Shown piece after piece: positions 47,161 through 59,837 of a DNA stretch of 64,000 nt. Positions within the stretch are counted from its first letter, which is position 1; every line of letters begins with the position of its first letter. Source of the stretch: Lichenostomus cassidix. Its lineage: Eukaryota; Chordata; Aves; Passeriformes; Meliphagidae. The position numbers were made by a program, and so were the translations under genes. Under the pieces are notes generated by a model. It had not been told where the DNA came from, made no database searches, and saw only the letters and a list, made by a program, of their open reading frames with translations. The stretch is from positions 18,200,943 through 18,264,942 of the forward strand of contig CM039211.1 in assembly GCA_008360975.2 (NCBI GenBank). Reading direction: 5' to 3'.

Positions 47161-47457
47161 CCCTACAAGAAGAGGATGAGAGGACGCAGTTTTAAGCTAA
47201 ACCTAAAGCTCCCTAAACCAGGGAGGTTGAGGTTGGACATTAGGAGGCATTTCTTCACAGAAAGTGTGATTAGACATTGGAATGGGCTGCCCAGGGCAGT
47301 GGTGGAGCCACCATCCCTGGAGATGTTTAAAGAAAGACTGAATTTAGCACTCAGTGCCATGGTCTGGTTGGAAAGGTTCTGTTGGACCATGGGTTAAACT
47401 CAATGAACTCAGAGGTCTTTTCCAACTCAGTGGTTCCATTATTCTATAGTTCTGTGA
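47161..47457 (+). mobile_element. CR1 LINE, 5'-truncated 3' end with ORF2 tail
   Basis: This is the classic avian CR1 3' region. It includes GAGGTTGGACATTAGGAGGC, TTCTTCACAGAAAGTGTGAT, GGAATGGGCTGCCCAGGGCA, CACTCAGTGCCATGGTCTGG, GAACTCAGAGGTCTTTTCCA and the terminal ATTCTATAGTTCTGTGA. A frame open from 47176 to the stop at 47395-47397 encodes the very end of the ORF2 reverse transcriptase protein; RHWNGLPRAVVEPPSLE is the usual conserved motif. The frame is still intact, so divergence is moderate. The element is severely 5'-truncated (about 300 bp of 4.5 kb), as most CR1 copies are. No target duplication is seen, which is also usual for CR1. Confidence 0.95.
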
Positions 47458-48775
47458 ACAGCAGTCTGATGTCCTTATTACTGTCTATATGGAGGAAATT
47501 CTGACCAGCCTCTGGTTTCTGCAGGGTCCTGATTGCCTGCAAAAACTCGCCTGATGTGCAAACTTTTATCTTTAAGCCTAGGCCCTTCCAAGTGTTATCT
47601 GGGTACTATTTTGCAGCAGACAGTTGCTGCATATGGGGTCTATAGCCAGCTCTCTAGCAGAAAATGAGAATTCCTTTTGACCAGGTAGCCCTAAAAATCA
47701 GTGAGCTTCTGGCAACATACAGCTTTACCACAGTCAGTAGAACTTTGATGGCTGAAAGTCTGTCTATATAAAACTCATGCTGTTTCCCTTCCACCTGCCA
47801 CTCCCCTTAGTTTACCTACTCTCCAGGAAGTCAGGTGTCTGGAATCAGATGACCTCACATTCAGAAAGACTCTCCCAATAACTATTAAACACAAATATGT
47901 AATTTCAGGTAGCCGCTGCAGATGTTCTCATTCAGGAAAACATGAATTTACCTCTTTGCCTTCTGTTTGCCAAGGTGGAGAAGTTCAACTTTTATGAGGT
48001 AAACATTTATGTGTAGTATGCATGTAAATGGATGACACTTTACATAATATATAACAAATCATTTCACCTGGAAGAGCTGAGAGCATATTTTGTGCTTTCT
48101 TTTTCCAATGCGTTTTGACATCCAATAGTGAAAAGAATGAGCTAAAGTTGATGAATGGTCATGCTTGGCTCAATGCAGATTTGAAATAGGCAGAATTTGT
48201 CTCCAGTTAGTGTTTAATTGCAATATATAACTTACCATTATGTATTAGGCAATGTTAGTGAAAAGCTTATGTGAACTCATAGTCCAATCAAAATAATTAT
48301 GAAAGTGATGATTTCTGAGATTATCCAGCTACTCTTGGTTTTTACTTCCTGAGACCTGAGGGCATGTGACATATCTTGAAATGGCACAACAGATGACCTG
48401 GAGTTTGAAGACAGCTTTCCACTTTGTTTATGAATGTTTCTTGTGTTTGTTATAAATATGAAGCAGATAAAATGCTGAGATTTTAACCTTTTTGTTTAAT
48501 TCTCAGCTATTCTTCTGCTTTATGAATTCTGAAATATTTACCAAGCAAGCATGTGCCAAATTTTTGGGAAAACTTAGATTAATTTCTAATAAGCTTGAAA
48601 CTTATTTCAGTGTACTGCAGGTAAAGAATTGTTGGAGTTTTGTCTCTCACAACTTTAAATCCATGCTGGACAAAATACAAGGTCAGACTGATTTTTGGAT
48701 TGCTGCTTTGAACTTCTGTAAATGTAGGCACTTCAATACTCTTATGAGGCATATAAAAATTCTCATTTTTTGACT

Positions 48776-48848
48776 TTTTCATCACAGATCAAGAAACTGA
48801 GGCACAGATATGCCACAGCTAATTTACAGATCACAAACCTAGGCTCCC
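48776..48848 (-). mobile_element. MIR-like SINE relic, minus orientation
   Basis: ACAGATCAAGAAACTGAGGC then ACAGATATG, CCACAGCTAATTTACAGATC and CAAACCTAGG follows the reverse complement of MIR (ACAGATGAGGAAACTGAGGC, CACAGCTAGTAAGTGGCAGA, GAACCCAGG), with the AGGTTAAGTGACTTGCCCAA part deleted. Judged from memory of the consensus. Confidence 0.6.
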
Positions 48849-51118
48849 CATCAGAAATGCAGGAGCTGTAAACTAAATTTAACATTTTAACTATTTGATC
48901 ATTCTTCTTTTCACTTGACTTCTCTGAAATTTATTGTTTAAACAGAGCAAAGTTCATACAAGGTCTGTGGCAACAGAGACTTCATAAGAGGCTTGTATTT
49001 CTCAAATTAAGTTTGTTTTCAGGAGTAAAGAACTACCTCTTACATAACTCATTATTATCTGAAATAAAATAGAAAGCGCCCTTTGACCAAAAAGTACAGA
49101 ATTTAAATTCTGGGAATTATTATAATAGGGAAACTGCCACTAAAATTCTGTTGCATTTGAAAAGTCAAAGACCATATAATTAGATGGAGAGTTGCAAAAA
49201 CTCTAATAGCCATTGTGTGAATGAGCAGTAGTGTTAATCAATACACTCAATTGGATACTGCAATGTGGAGATTCATTATCATCCTGTCCAAATAGCAACT
49301 TTTCCCCCTCAAATTCATGCTTTCAATTCCACTAAGTAACTTCAGGGAAGGGAAGTATGAAAATCTATGAAAGGAAATGTATAAGATGTGATAGATAAAA
49401 TAACTCAGCTAACCCTGTCTATGAAGTTCAACAAGACCCCCATTTCAGCCCCCTGAATTTATTTTTTACATAACAATGTGTATTTGCATTCTTAGAGAGT
49501 GATTCTCATGTGTTCTCACATTATGCTTCAGTGACTAAGCTGCAAAATATTTTGTGTATTAAAAAAAAGTGTCCACTGCTCATAGACTACATAAATTCTC
49601 CATGTAGAGAGACAACAACTAACTCTGCAACATTTTTCTCATAGCTGTTACTGTAATAATTTAAAATACTAGAACTGCTATAACGAAAAGTAAATAAAAG
49701 AATCATCCTCAGGCATGTTTGTGGTATGATCTTAACCACTTATGGAGCAAGTAAAACAAGTTCACACGCACAATGCAAATGCCCTGGTTCATGTCTCACT
49801 GACGCAATTTTTTGGCTTCTCTGGAAGTATGATTATCTGGGATAAGACAAAGCATGCATCCGGGACAGTCTGTTCAACAAATGGGAAGAGACACTCATAG
49901 GAAAAAGAAAGATTCACAGTTCAGTTGGTGCTGTGACCTCTTGATTCAGGGTGTGCTACGAAACCAGCATGAACGAGAGAAGTACAATGGCTGTGCTAAT
50001 GTACATCAGCACTCAGCCTTGCTGAGCCCAAGCAGCACAGAGGATTGTCAGACAAAGAGTTTTCCAGAAATTCTTAGCACATGGGAGTCAGAAGCTACTG
50101 CTTTGGTGGTTTAGGGGTCCCTGGTGAACACTTCCCACTCATGGTTAACTCCTCCTGGCAGCTGCAGCTTCAGAGACAGAGGACAATGTATGGCTTCATG
50201 GTTGTAGATAAGAGCTGAGACCAAGCCTCTTCACCTTTTCTTTCTTGGAAGGAATTTGTCCCAGAAAGCCAACTCTCATTGCTGATAAAACTAAGTCAGA
50301 ATTGCTTTGCAAGGCTTAGAGAGCAGTATCTAAAGTTATTTAAGATCTGGGGAATACATTCTTTTGGCTCTTTCTCAAGAAATTTCTTAATGAAATCCCA
50401 TAGTTTTTTTGTTTTTTTAACATGTATAAATAGTAATTTTCTCTATTAAAAAACCCTAACTCCTAAAAATGTTTTACCATTTCTAAATGGATGGTCTGAT
50501 CTATGTGGTCATTAGAGGAGGTGAAGCATTGACAGCTTGTAGTAAAAGATGATCTGTATCTCAAAAGAGTTTGGAAAATCCAAACGTAAAGTACTGTACT
50601 TCATAAAATGTCAGTGCCTTGGGAAACAGCAGCTATAGAGGTAGGCCTGTGCTACAGTGTTTTTAAAAATTTCTGGTATTTAAGGTGGTCATAGGAGCCT
50701 TTAAGGAATTTGAATGAACACAGAGAGATGGCAGGAGATGTGCTTGATAGAAGCTGCATGAAGTCAGTCAGTGCACAGAGTCAATCACAGGCATAGCACT
50801 GCTAAGTCCAGCTAATGCACAAACTCTTTAACTTTACAAACACCAAATCCCTCCATATCATTACCCAAAGCATGGTAGTTGAAGAGCAAACATACTATTA
50901 TAATTTTTATAGGCATACAATATTTCAATGACATATAAGCCAAATTAAATATTAATATTCACAATGCAGTGGGGACCTCCTGGAACCACACAGTCTCCAA
51001 AGCTACCTGTTTAAACCACAACTGTTCAGCCTAGAGGGCTGGAGACAACCTGGTGTGTCTCTCCTGGATTCACAGGTAAATACAGAGCATGATGTGAATT
51101 TTCAGATTAAAAAGCACA

Positions 51119-51180
51119 GCAAAGAGAAGTGGAGGGGGGAATAAGGAAGTGAGTGGGGAGAGGGAAGGAATTGGGGTGGA
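51119..51180. repeat. Purine-rich low-complexity tract
   Basis: G- and A-rich plus strand with GGAGGGGGGAATAAGGAAG and GGGGAGAGGGAAGG; no fixed period. Confidence 0.7.
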
Positions 51181-54100
51181 TAAGTGCAAAGTAAAGGAGC
51201 TGAAAAAGTGATGAAAGTGGAACCTTTTAAAAATGAAAAGCAGCATGTCTCAGTCCTTTTGTTTTGTGCCATTTCTATTCTTTTAGCCCCTCATTCCTTC
51301 TACTGCATGTTCACACAGAAATATCTGTACTGAGTATTTAATTCCACTCATGCAGATGAGCTGATGTGACACTTTTTGATTTTCTCTTATGTCCCCACCA
51401 GCTCCATTTTAAGCAGCATTTCCTCTCCAAATCAGTGGTAGGAAGATCAATTCCCAGGAGAATACAAACACTTAGCAGTTGATTACCTTTTTCTAAAGTA
51501 TTAAAACAGTTCTACAGAAGGTGATTTTCATTCAAAAACTGAATAACAGTTGTGAAAAGGTAGCCTGTTCAGGTGGCAACAGCCCCGTGGCCTTGAGAAT
51601 TCTGCTGTGAACCATCCTAAGCAGACATTTTTTCTTCATGAAGAAAAGTTGTTACAGAAATCAGGACAACTGTTCCTGTTTAGCTGTCATTGGCACAAAA
51701 AATGGGCATAGGAGAAGGAGAAGTCAGTCTCTTCACAGTTTTCTCTTTTCTGGATTTAGGGATACACTGACTTTTATCACCTCCCCACAGTTCCCAAAGG
51801 ACAATGTGGAGGTGTGTGATCCTTCAGCTCCTGGCATTTCTGCCCTTCCCGTGGGAAGAAGCCAGCACAGCCTTGTCACCCATGCTTTGGACCAGATTCT
51901 GACACCTACTATGGAAAAGATGTTCCCAGGTCACTGCTCGGCTGGCAGCTATGTGAAATAGGATTTATCATCTGAACAGGGATGGGAGAAGAGGAATGAG
52001 AAATCCAGGATCAAACTGAAACTGCCACTAGCTGCTCTCTGAACCTCTAAGACTTCATTTTCCCCCTGATGCTGAGGAGGCATAGAAAATACTCATGGTA
52101 ATAGCAATTAATAGATGGGTTAAGCAACAGATGTATTTGCTTTGCATTTTTTCAACAACTTTTCCTTTTTATTTTTTTTTTTAATTACAATTTTAATTAC
52201 AAATGAGCAGCCAAAAGCCATAGCAACCTTTTTTTTTTTAATAAATTTTATTTGCATGCACTTATATTACCAAAAGTTATCAAGTGGCAGATAATAATTC
52301 TAGTTACCTTTTCAGTACACCGTGCTTGTCAAATCATGATTAATTTTTTTAAACTTTTAATCAGTTCATCAAGAAAATAAGTTGATATGGGGTGCTTTGA
52401 AATCATCTCAGTAACTGCTCTAAAATACTTCAGGTGACTGGAAGGGTAATTAGAAATATGGTGTCAATAACTTTAGAACTCATAAAAAAAATTATAGGTC
52501 ATTGTTGCTTCTGTAATGCCATTTCCACAGCGATAAAAGAAATTACTGTTAATTACCAGGTTATTTCCATACTTAATTCTGATAATTATAGGCTATCCAA
52601 ACAATGTTGAGAAATAGAAATCACATTATTTTGTTCCTCCAGCAAGGTGGCAGTACTGTTCCTGTACCATTTGTTCTAAGGTTGCTCTGTTTTTGTTAAT
52701 GAATTAGATTTAGCACCTTATAGATGAAACAGAGATTAAAAAGTTTACTCTGAAGCATCAGCTGCTCTCTTTCAGCATGATTTACTTGCATACATACACA
52801 CATGGTCTCTTGAAAACATTTTACTGTTGTGACATAGTTTTCTTTTCCTTTTTTAGGAGCAAACTGGCAAAGTAGGAGGCTGTGCAAAGCAGAAATAGGC
52901 TTTACTGACTACAAAACTGTGTAGCTCAAAAACTCCAGGCACCAAATATCACCCAGACTACAGCTGGGAGGAAAATATAAGAACTGTGACTCCAGGGGAA
53001 TACTGGCAAATAGACCAAAATTAATTCATTTTCATTAAGACTAATTTCAGAAAATGTCTCTTGGAAAGTGTTTAAGCACATGGCCCTTTGATTTCAATGG
53101 GAGTTGAAGGAACCTTACAAGAGCTAAGTTGGCAAATTTTCATCTCAGGAGTGTATTTTAATGTTTTGAAAATATACATGCTGGAAATGTCTAGAAAACA
53201 CAAGGTTAGATCCTGTATCTGTTTATGCATGTAATGGTTTCTCACTCCTTTTTTATCATTCTATAGAAGCTGAGAAAAACCAAGGTTCTTAAAATATCAT
53301 GTATCTGCTCTAAAGGATGATTCTAAAATCTACTGAAGTGAAACCATACTTACTGAAATCCTCAGTTGTTATAGAACTGTGGAACATTTCCCTGGAAAAG
53401 ACGTGGTTTTATTCCTCCAAAAGTCTTTGGAATTTTCCTAGAATAAATATGAACAAGATGTGATCCTCAGCATTTTTTTCCTGTAAAATCAATAGCAAAT
53501 GCCATTTATATTTCACAGTGCTAAAGCAGACATCTCAGCTATTGTCTTCTATACTTTTTAGAGTCTTTCCTAAACGTTGAATAGTACATTTTTCCTTGTC
53601 AGCAGCTTTACTGTTGTCTTGGTAGCTTTCTTCACCAAAAGCTGCTGAAAGTCAGAACTCCCCCTGCTCAGCTAAATTTTCTTGTGTGCAAATGATGAAG
53701 TAGGAACTCTTTACAGGAACAGTGCTTCCCTCTGCTCTGTTCTTCTCCTCCTGGTGTTTCTGTGTCTTTGGGCTGAACAAATCCTGACACAAGCATGGCA
53801 AGGAGCAGGCAGGAGGTGACTGTCAGGACCTGTTGGTTTGCAGTGCCAAGTGATACAAATACTGGGGCATGACTGACTTCCAGCACCCTGATGTTCTCAC
53901 TCTTCACTCTGTGTCCTGCTCTTCATATTCAGGAAAAATTGAAAAAAGGCTGGGGTGTAATCAGCATCAATGTAGATCCTGTACCGTATCTCTTGCACTT
54001 CCATGCTTTGACTAACTCAAGCCAAAGATTTTTTTTCCTTTCAGTGGATTTAAAATTGGGTCCTAAATGATTCTGTGCCTTCAGGTGGCCAAAATCTTCT

Positions 54101-55660
54101 TCAGAACGCTGTCATTGGGTTGTGAAGGGAGCTACAGCAGTAAGATAATTTTTTATATCACACCATATTGTATATGGCATAGTAAAAGGAAAATAAAATT
54201 TGTGTGAAGTAAGGCTTGATATTGCAAAAATGATCTGTAGCATATAATACTTCCTCCAGTCACTCATTGTTACTGTTAACCACTGTTTTGTCAGGATCAT
54301 AGTTTTGGCACTATAAACCTCAGTAAATATTAAAATGTGATAGGTTGAATTATGCATATCTGTTTTAGTGCTAGAATGTAATGACCTGTTGATATCTGTG
54401 ATTACAGGTCTTAAAAAAACCAACCAAAACTAAAACCTAAAATCATGATACTACACACATGTTGAATTTTCCATCCCAAATTAATACAGTAAAGTTGAAC
54501 TTTTCCCTGTATTCCATTTTAGAAAATTAAACAAAGATCTAGTCTCAAAATGTCTGAAAAATAAAATGTGCTAGTCTCAAAAACAACCTCATCAATAACA
54601 ACAACCTAGGGAAATAACTGATCTCTGAGAAATTTTGTGGTGTATGTTCGGGAACAGCAGAAAAGTTAAAAGCTTAGCTAACACTCAGTGTAAATTCAGT
54701 AGATCAGAAATTTTATTATTACAGACTAGAGTTTTGTACAATTCTAGCATTTTATCTAAAGATCATGTCAGACATCTGAGCTATATCCCTTGGGCAAAAA
54801 TATCATATCTTCTCTTTTCTAGTGATTTTTAAATAGAGGTTTAAAGTATTTTATGTTTTGTTATTATTGAACAAAAGTAATACACAGCAAGCAAAGCATC
54901 CTTGCTTATATTCCCTCTCTCAGCTAATACCACTGCAGATTAACACAAATTGCACTAAAACAAATGATCCTCACTCTAAGCTGCCACTTGCTGAATAGGT
55001 GAATTGGTGCATGTGTCTGCATGCAATTAATTCATAAACAGACTAGAAATACCCTCACAGGGCTTTGTTAAGCAGTAAGTGGAAAGCAGCACTAGACACC
55101 ATCATAGCAGAGCCATGAAAAACTGCACTTAGTCCAGTACCTTTTAAACACAGCAGCTTCATGTCCATTCTCCATGTGCCAAATGTGCAGGCTCCAGTGG
55201 GAAGATGTGACAGCAGCACTTCTGCAGCACAGTGATTGCCTGGCTCATGTGGGTTGGGGGTTTGCTTCTTCAAGTGTTGGTGCTTTAGTAAGCCATGCAG
55301 TTACTTTTCGTCATTGAGCTGACAGTTTAAAAAAGCTGGCATTTTAAATGAGCTAAATAATCACTCTGTTGCTAATTTAACTTTAAATTCAGTTCAAAGG
55401 TTTACTTCAAAAGATGGTAAGTTTGGCATAAAACACAAATACTGTTGAAGCTGGCTGCAAACATTCCTCATTTTCAGTATGATCAGAAGCGAATGCTATG
55501 TCTTGATTAAAAAATAGTCTTTTTTTCCCTTGAACCCTATGATGTCTATGGGCCTGACCCAGGAAGGTTGTGATAATTATTCTGCATCTTACCCAGCTAG
55601 CATCAGTCATGCTGTCTAAATCACTGCATAACTTGCATGGGGACAAAAACCCCAGTTCAG

Positions 55661-55684
55661 TTTTTTTTTGGGTTTTTTTTTTTT
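55661..55684. repeat. Interrupted poly-T
   Basis: Nine Ts, GGG, then twelve Ts. Confidence 0.9.
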
Positions 55685-56526
55685 AATACTGCTCATTTGC
55701 CAGCTGACTGAAAGGGAAACTATTAAAATTATGGAATTTAAAAATCTGGTTAAAAACCCAAAATGGTTTTATATTTCCTTTCTTGGAAACATCCAGGAAA
55801 ATACAACCCGTGTTTTATGATTTCATTATCTGGCTAACAGTTCATTTTATTGCACAGCAAATAGTTGGGGTTTACCTTCCCATACATTCACAGGCTCTTT
55901 TTTACAACTTGTCTGATTTATAATCACTCCCAGAAGCTTCAGTAAAGTTAGATTATTTCTCTAGATTTGATCAATTTTTCAAAGTCTATACTCATGTATA
56001 AACTGTTTTGCATTTCAATGGAATTTAGTTTGGTTGGAGTTCCCTTTGGTTTTTGAAGAGGGCAGAGTCTGAGATTAATTGGATTAATAGCTGTCAATGA
56101 TCATTTATAACAATATCCTTCGTTATAGCAGCAATGCTCACAGAACTGGCAGGGAATGTTTTGAAAAGTGTGTGTTTTGCTCGTGAAAATGGTAAAAGCT
56201 TATCTGGGCATAGGAGCCATGATTTCTGTGAGAGGAAGCAGGGCCAGTTCTGAATGGCATTACTCATTCAGAAACCGAATAGGCTTTGGGGACTATTTGC
56301 ATGAGAAAGGACTGTTTCTTACATGGGGAAGGATTGTAGAAAGAAGGCTACACAGACGCAATTCCTGACACGTCTGACATGTTGATTAAGGCTTTTTATG
56401 AATAGAGAACTTGGTTTCAGCCTGCTATTAACATGTTAGGCATTATTAGTTGCTCTGCAGTTCTACAAGCAATGTCTTGGGAAAATGAGGGGATATGTCT
56501 TTTGCTCAGTGTCTTTTCTTTTGCAG

Positions 56527-56608
56527 AGAAAGTGTGAGGAATATGTAAAAAAGTTGGCAAGCTCCAATTCTAATAAAAAGAGTCCTCCAGTTATGGCAGC
56601 ATGTGAAG
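56527..56608 (+). other. Candidate exon (82 nt), unidentified
   Basis: A strong acceptor (CAGTGTCTTTTCTTTTGCAG) ends at 56526. The following 82 nt are open in frame 0 (RKCEEYVKKLASSNSNKK then SPPVMAACE) and end at GAAG before a weaker donor GTACTG at 56609. The peptide is Lys-, Ser- and Glu-rich and looks like real protein, with a short helix then a Ser/Asn linker. The frame continues open into the presumed intron up to the TGA at 56719-56721, so openness alone is not informative. I do not recognise the protein. Confidence 0.25.
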
Positions 56609-57464
56609 GTACTGCAAAGCCCCTGTGTGCAGGTCTCTTTGGAATGGCATCAGAACAACGTTTTCTTGTCCACCACGTGATGCCAGATACAGCAGGACAT
56701 GCTCTCCTTTCACTGCTCTGAAATAATGCTCCATCAGCTGGGACATGGGCATCAGAAAAATGAAAGCAAGGCAGGAATGTTCAATTCCAAGCAAGGATTT
56801 CTGCATCCAAACTAAGGTGGGTTTAGTATTTTGTTAGAGAGGAGCCTTGTGACAATCCAAGTGTGGCCCTAGAGACCCAAGCACAAAGAGAACAGGCCTT
56901 ACTGAAAGGCAGAGAGACAGAGTTAATTTCAACAGATGGTTTGACTTGCCCTGTCCCAACCAACTCCAACATGACAAAAGATTTAATTGGCAGACTACTG
57001 TAACTGGGACTGGATCCTCAGGGCTTTTCACTTATGCAACAAGCCACGCAGCAACACGGAAAAGGAAACTGGAGAAGTTGCTGATATCCATTCTTGCTCA
57101 TCTTTCCTCAGATTGTGAGTTGTATGTTGTGCAGATGACAGCTTCATCCTGTGGAGCAGGCACACAGTAAAACACAGGCTGTTAATTCAGGGGGATAATG
57201 TTAAATAAACTTATCTTACAGCTAGAAGATACACCTTGGCTGTTTCCCCAGAATGTTTCATGTTAATGAGAAATGGGAGCCCTAAGTTTTCAGGAAGGCA
57301 CTTAGGGAAGAGGAAATAAGAAAACAAAGGGTGTATGCTAAAATTCTTCTGCCTCAAGGACTCCAAGGAAAAGCGGGATGTTGTAATGCTCAAAAGCTCT
57401 GATACAGATAAGCTGGTGCTTTGGGCAAGGGCCAGAGTGCACTTCCTCCTTGTCAGATCATAAG

Positions 57465-57620
57465 ACACAGAAAAGTCCTTGACTTAAGGTAAGCCATGCT
57501 CAGCAATGACCTAAACATCAATGAGTTATCAACATTGTTCTCATACTGAATCCAAAACACAGCACTGTACCAGCTACTAGGAAGAAAACAAGCTCTATCC
57601 CAGCTAAAACCAGGATGGTA
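57465..57620 (+). mobile_element. Dispersed avian repeat, copy 2 (probably ERV-derived)
   Basis: ACAGAAAAGTCCTTGACT, then GCTCAGCAATGACCTAAACA, GAGTTATCAACATTGTTCTC, AATCCAAAACACAGCACTG, ACCAGCTACTAGGAAGAAAA and CTCTATCCCAGCTAAAACCA. This aligns segment by segment with 34565-34706 in the same orientation. The upstream third of copy 1 has no counterpart here, so this copy is truncated. Confidence 0.65.
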
Positions 57621-58271
57621 ACAAATGAGGGGATAATCTAAGGGATGATCCAGATCACAGCAAGGTGCCAGCAGAGTAACTGGAGTCATGCCCCATCATT
57701 AGTATCCTTACACACTGTTTATTTCAATCCTTCAGAGTGTTTACAGAACAATGACTCTGGTACACCTAGTAGCAAATAAAATTTGAAATTTTATTCTCAT
57801 GCAATAGCATGAAAAGCAATATGCAAGTAAACAAACTGCAGTGGACCAAAGGGATTAAGTAGTGATGATGTAGTGTCTCATTAAAAGAATGCTATCTCTA
57901 TTCCAACAATAAAATGAAGCAAACTTCTAGACAGAAAAACAAGGTGGTTTGCAGCCCTACAAAAATACATAAAAATAAGATCAGTAATAACAAGGTTTTA
58001 CCAAGGATATAGAACTAACAGTTCTGATCCAGGGAAGTAATTGTGAGAGGCTCTGCTAAACTGGAGCTGGAACTCTGCTTTTAACTGAAGTGGGAATGTG
58101 AGCCCAGCCTCTTTGACCAGTGACCTTCTTCTGGCTGTGGCCACCCAAATGCACATGTTGATTTGGACTGAGCAGAATTTAAGAGGAATGTTCACTCAGA
58201 AATACTTGAATGTTTTCCATTAGGAGGAGAGCATTGTCAAGATGCTTCATATGCTGGAATATTCTTGTTCC

Positions 58272-58295
58272 AAAAAAAAAAAAAAAAAAAAAAAA
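58272..58295. repeat. (A)24 homopolymer
   Basis: Twenty-four As preceded by GTTCC and followed by GCAAGC. It could be the tail of a plus-strand retroposed transcript, but I see no AATAAA within 40 bp upstream and no matching target duplication, so a simple homopolymer is equally likely. Confidence 0.9.
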
Positions 58296-59476
58296 GCAAG
58301 CTTGTTCTCAGAAACCTTCCAGATGGAGCAAGAGTGCTGTGCTCAGACAGCTCTGCAATGTGCATGCACATTGTTAGGCCTGAGAAACCCCCCTCTATTC
58401 CTTCTTTTGTTCACTACACCCTCTACTTTTCTTGTGCTGTTTTCCTGCCCTATAAGAAAAGGCAAAGGCAGGAGAGTGCTGATCATGCTGTGGAGTTGAG
58501 CATCAGCCTGCTATCCTCTAAAGCAGCCTGTGGTGTGAGTGGTGCATGAATCTATGCTCAAGACTGTGACAGAGACAGAGATTTCTCCTTAAATGAAGAA
58601 TGCTCAGGCCCCAAGTCATTCTCACCACACAAAAGAATTGATCAGACTGGTTTTATGACCTGCTAGAATATACAAAATGACTTTGATGTGCCTTGTTACT
58701 CTGAGCCTATATGTATCTGTGAGAGGTAGAAAAAACCCATAACACTTCAGCCCAAGCTGTGAAATTATTCATAGCTTTGATAATTGGGATACCTGTAGTC
58801 AAGTGAATGAGTCAAACTCTGAGGATATGATTCTGATCTGTTTCTCACCGCTTCAAACCCTAATAATTTATGGAGTCACTTAGGAATATGACAATCTCAA
58901 GGGAAGAATTCAGACACAAATATTTGTAGATAATGGCTTTGTTTTTGAATTACAAAGCTACAGCTAACTTTTTTGATTACTTCTCTCACACTTTGTTTTT
59001 TCTCCTCATTTGCTAAGCTAAGGAATGTGTCCCTCAAAACTGTGATACTGACAATTAGCTTCTTTCTCTTTGTTGAATTTTTATGATCATCATTAACAGT
59101 CAATGAGACATTTAATCAAGTACAAATATGGCAGCAGTGATGTCTTAATAGGTTCAAGTATTTTTTACATTTAAGCAAGACACTATTTACGCAGATGTGT
59201 AAATATGCATGTTGCAATTTTACTTTACCTTTGAGTCTTGAAACTATTTTTAAGTGAATATAAATTTATAAAGCAGTCAGCAGTCGTCTGCAGTTCATGT
59301 GAAGTTGGGGGACAAAGAACAAGGAGTTACAGCAAAACTAATAGCAAACACCAACATTTTTGCAAGACTTAGCCCCCCGGCACTTCTGATGGAGATTTAA
59401 TTTTGACATTCCGTTGATATGTTTTTCTTTTAAGGTGCTCTACAGCTAAGTGCAGCTCATATGAACATCTGTTCAC

Positions 59477-59496
59477 CACTATAAAAGTTTATAGTG
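59477..59496. repeat. 9-bp inverted repeat with 2-nt spacer
   Basis: CACTATAAA, AG, TTTATAGTG. It can extrude as a tight hairpin. Confidence 0.9.
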
Positions 59497-59618
59497 ACCT
59501 TTTAATTTGAAATTTAAATCAGGTAACATTTCAGGTTATAACTTTTAGATTAAAAAGAGACAGCTCCACATTGTAAATGAACTAATGTTGGCAGAATGGT
59601 TGGAACATAACTACCTTA

Positions 59619-59632
59619 TTTTTTTTTTTTTT
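59619..59632. repeat. (T)14 homopolymer
   Basis: Fourteen Ts between CCTTA and ACC. Confidence 0.9.
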
Positions 59633-59837
59633 ACCTTGAAACAAAAAGCATATGGGATTGATGTTAGCCAATGCCATTTTCTCAGGGTACGATTATATAC
59701 ATCTGCTATTGCAATAAACTGTTCTTAGCAAGATGCATCTGCTGGCAGAAAATTTTCCAAAATTAATATTAGCATATAAACCTGCTTTTTTATTGATACT
59801 AATTTTTTCTATTCCAAATGTCCCTCATATTTTTCAG

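Larger units (their letters stand above)
47458..57464. other. Unique AT-rich sequence
   Basis: I see no assignable gene. It contains a MIR relic (48776), a purine-rich patch (51119), AT-rich sequence dense in TAAT motifs (about 52160-52620), T-runs and one exon-like segment (56527). A plus frame of 107 codons at 51638-51961 follows no known family. Confidence 0.55.

Noticed and set aside
58000..58300. Processed retrocopy ending in the 24-A run
   Set aside because: No AATAAA shortly upstream, no open frame resembling a known protein and no target duplication.
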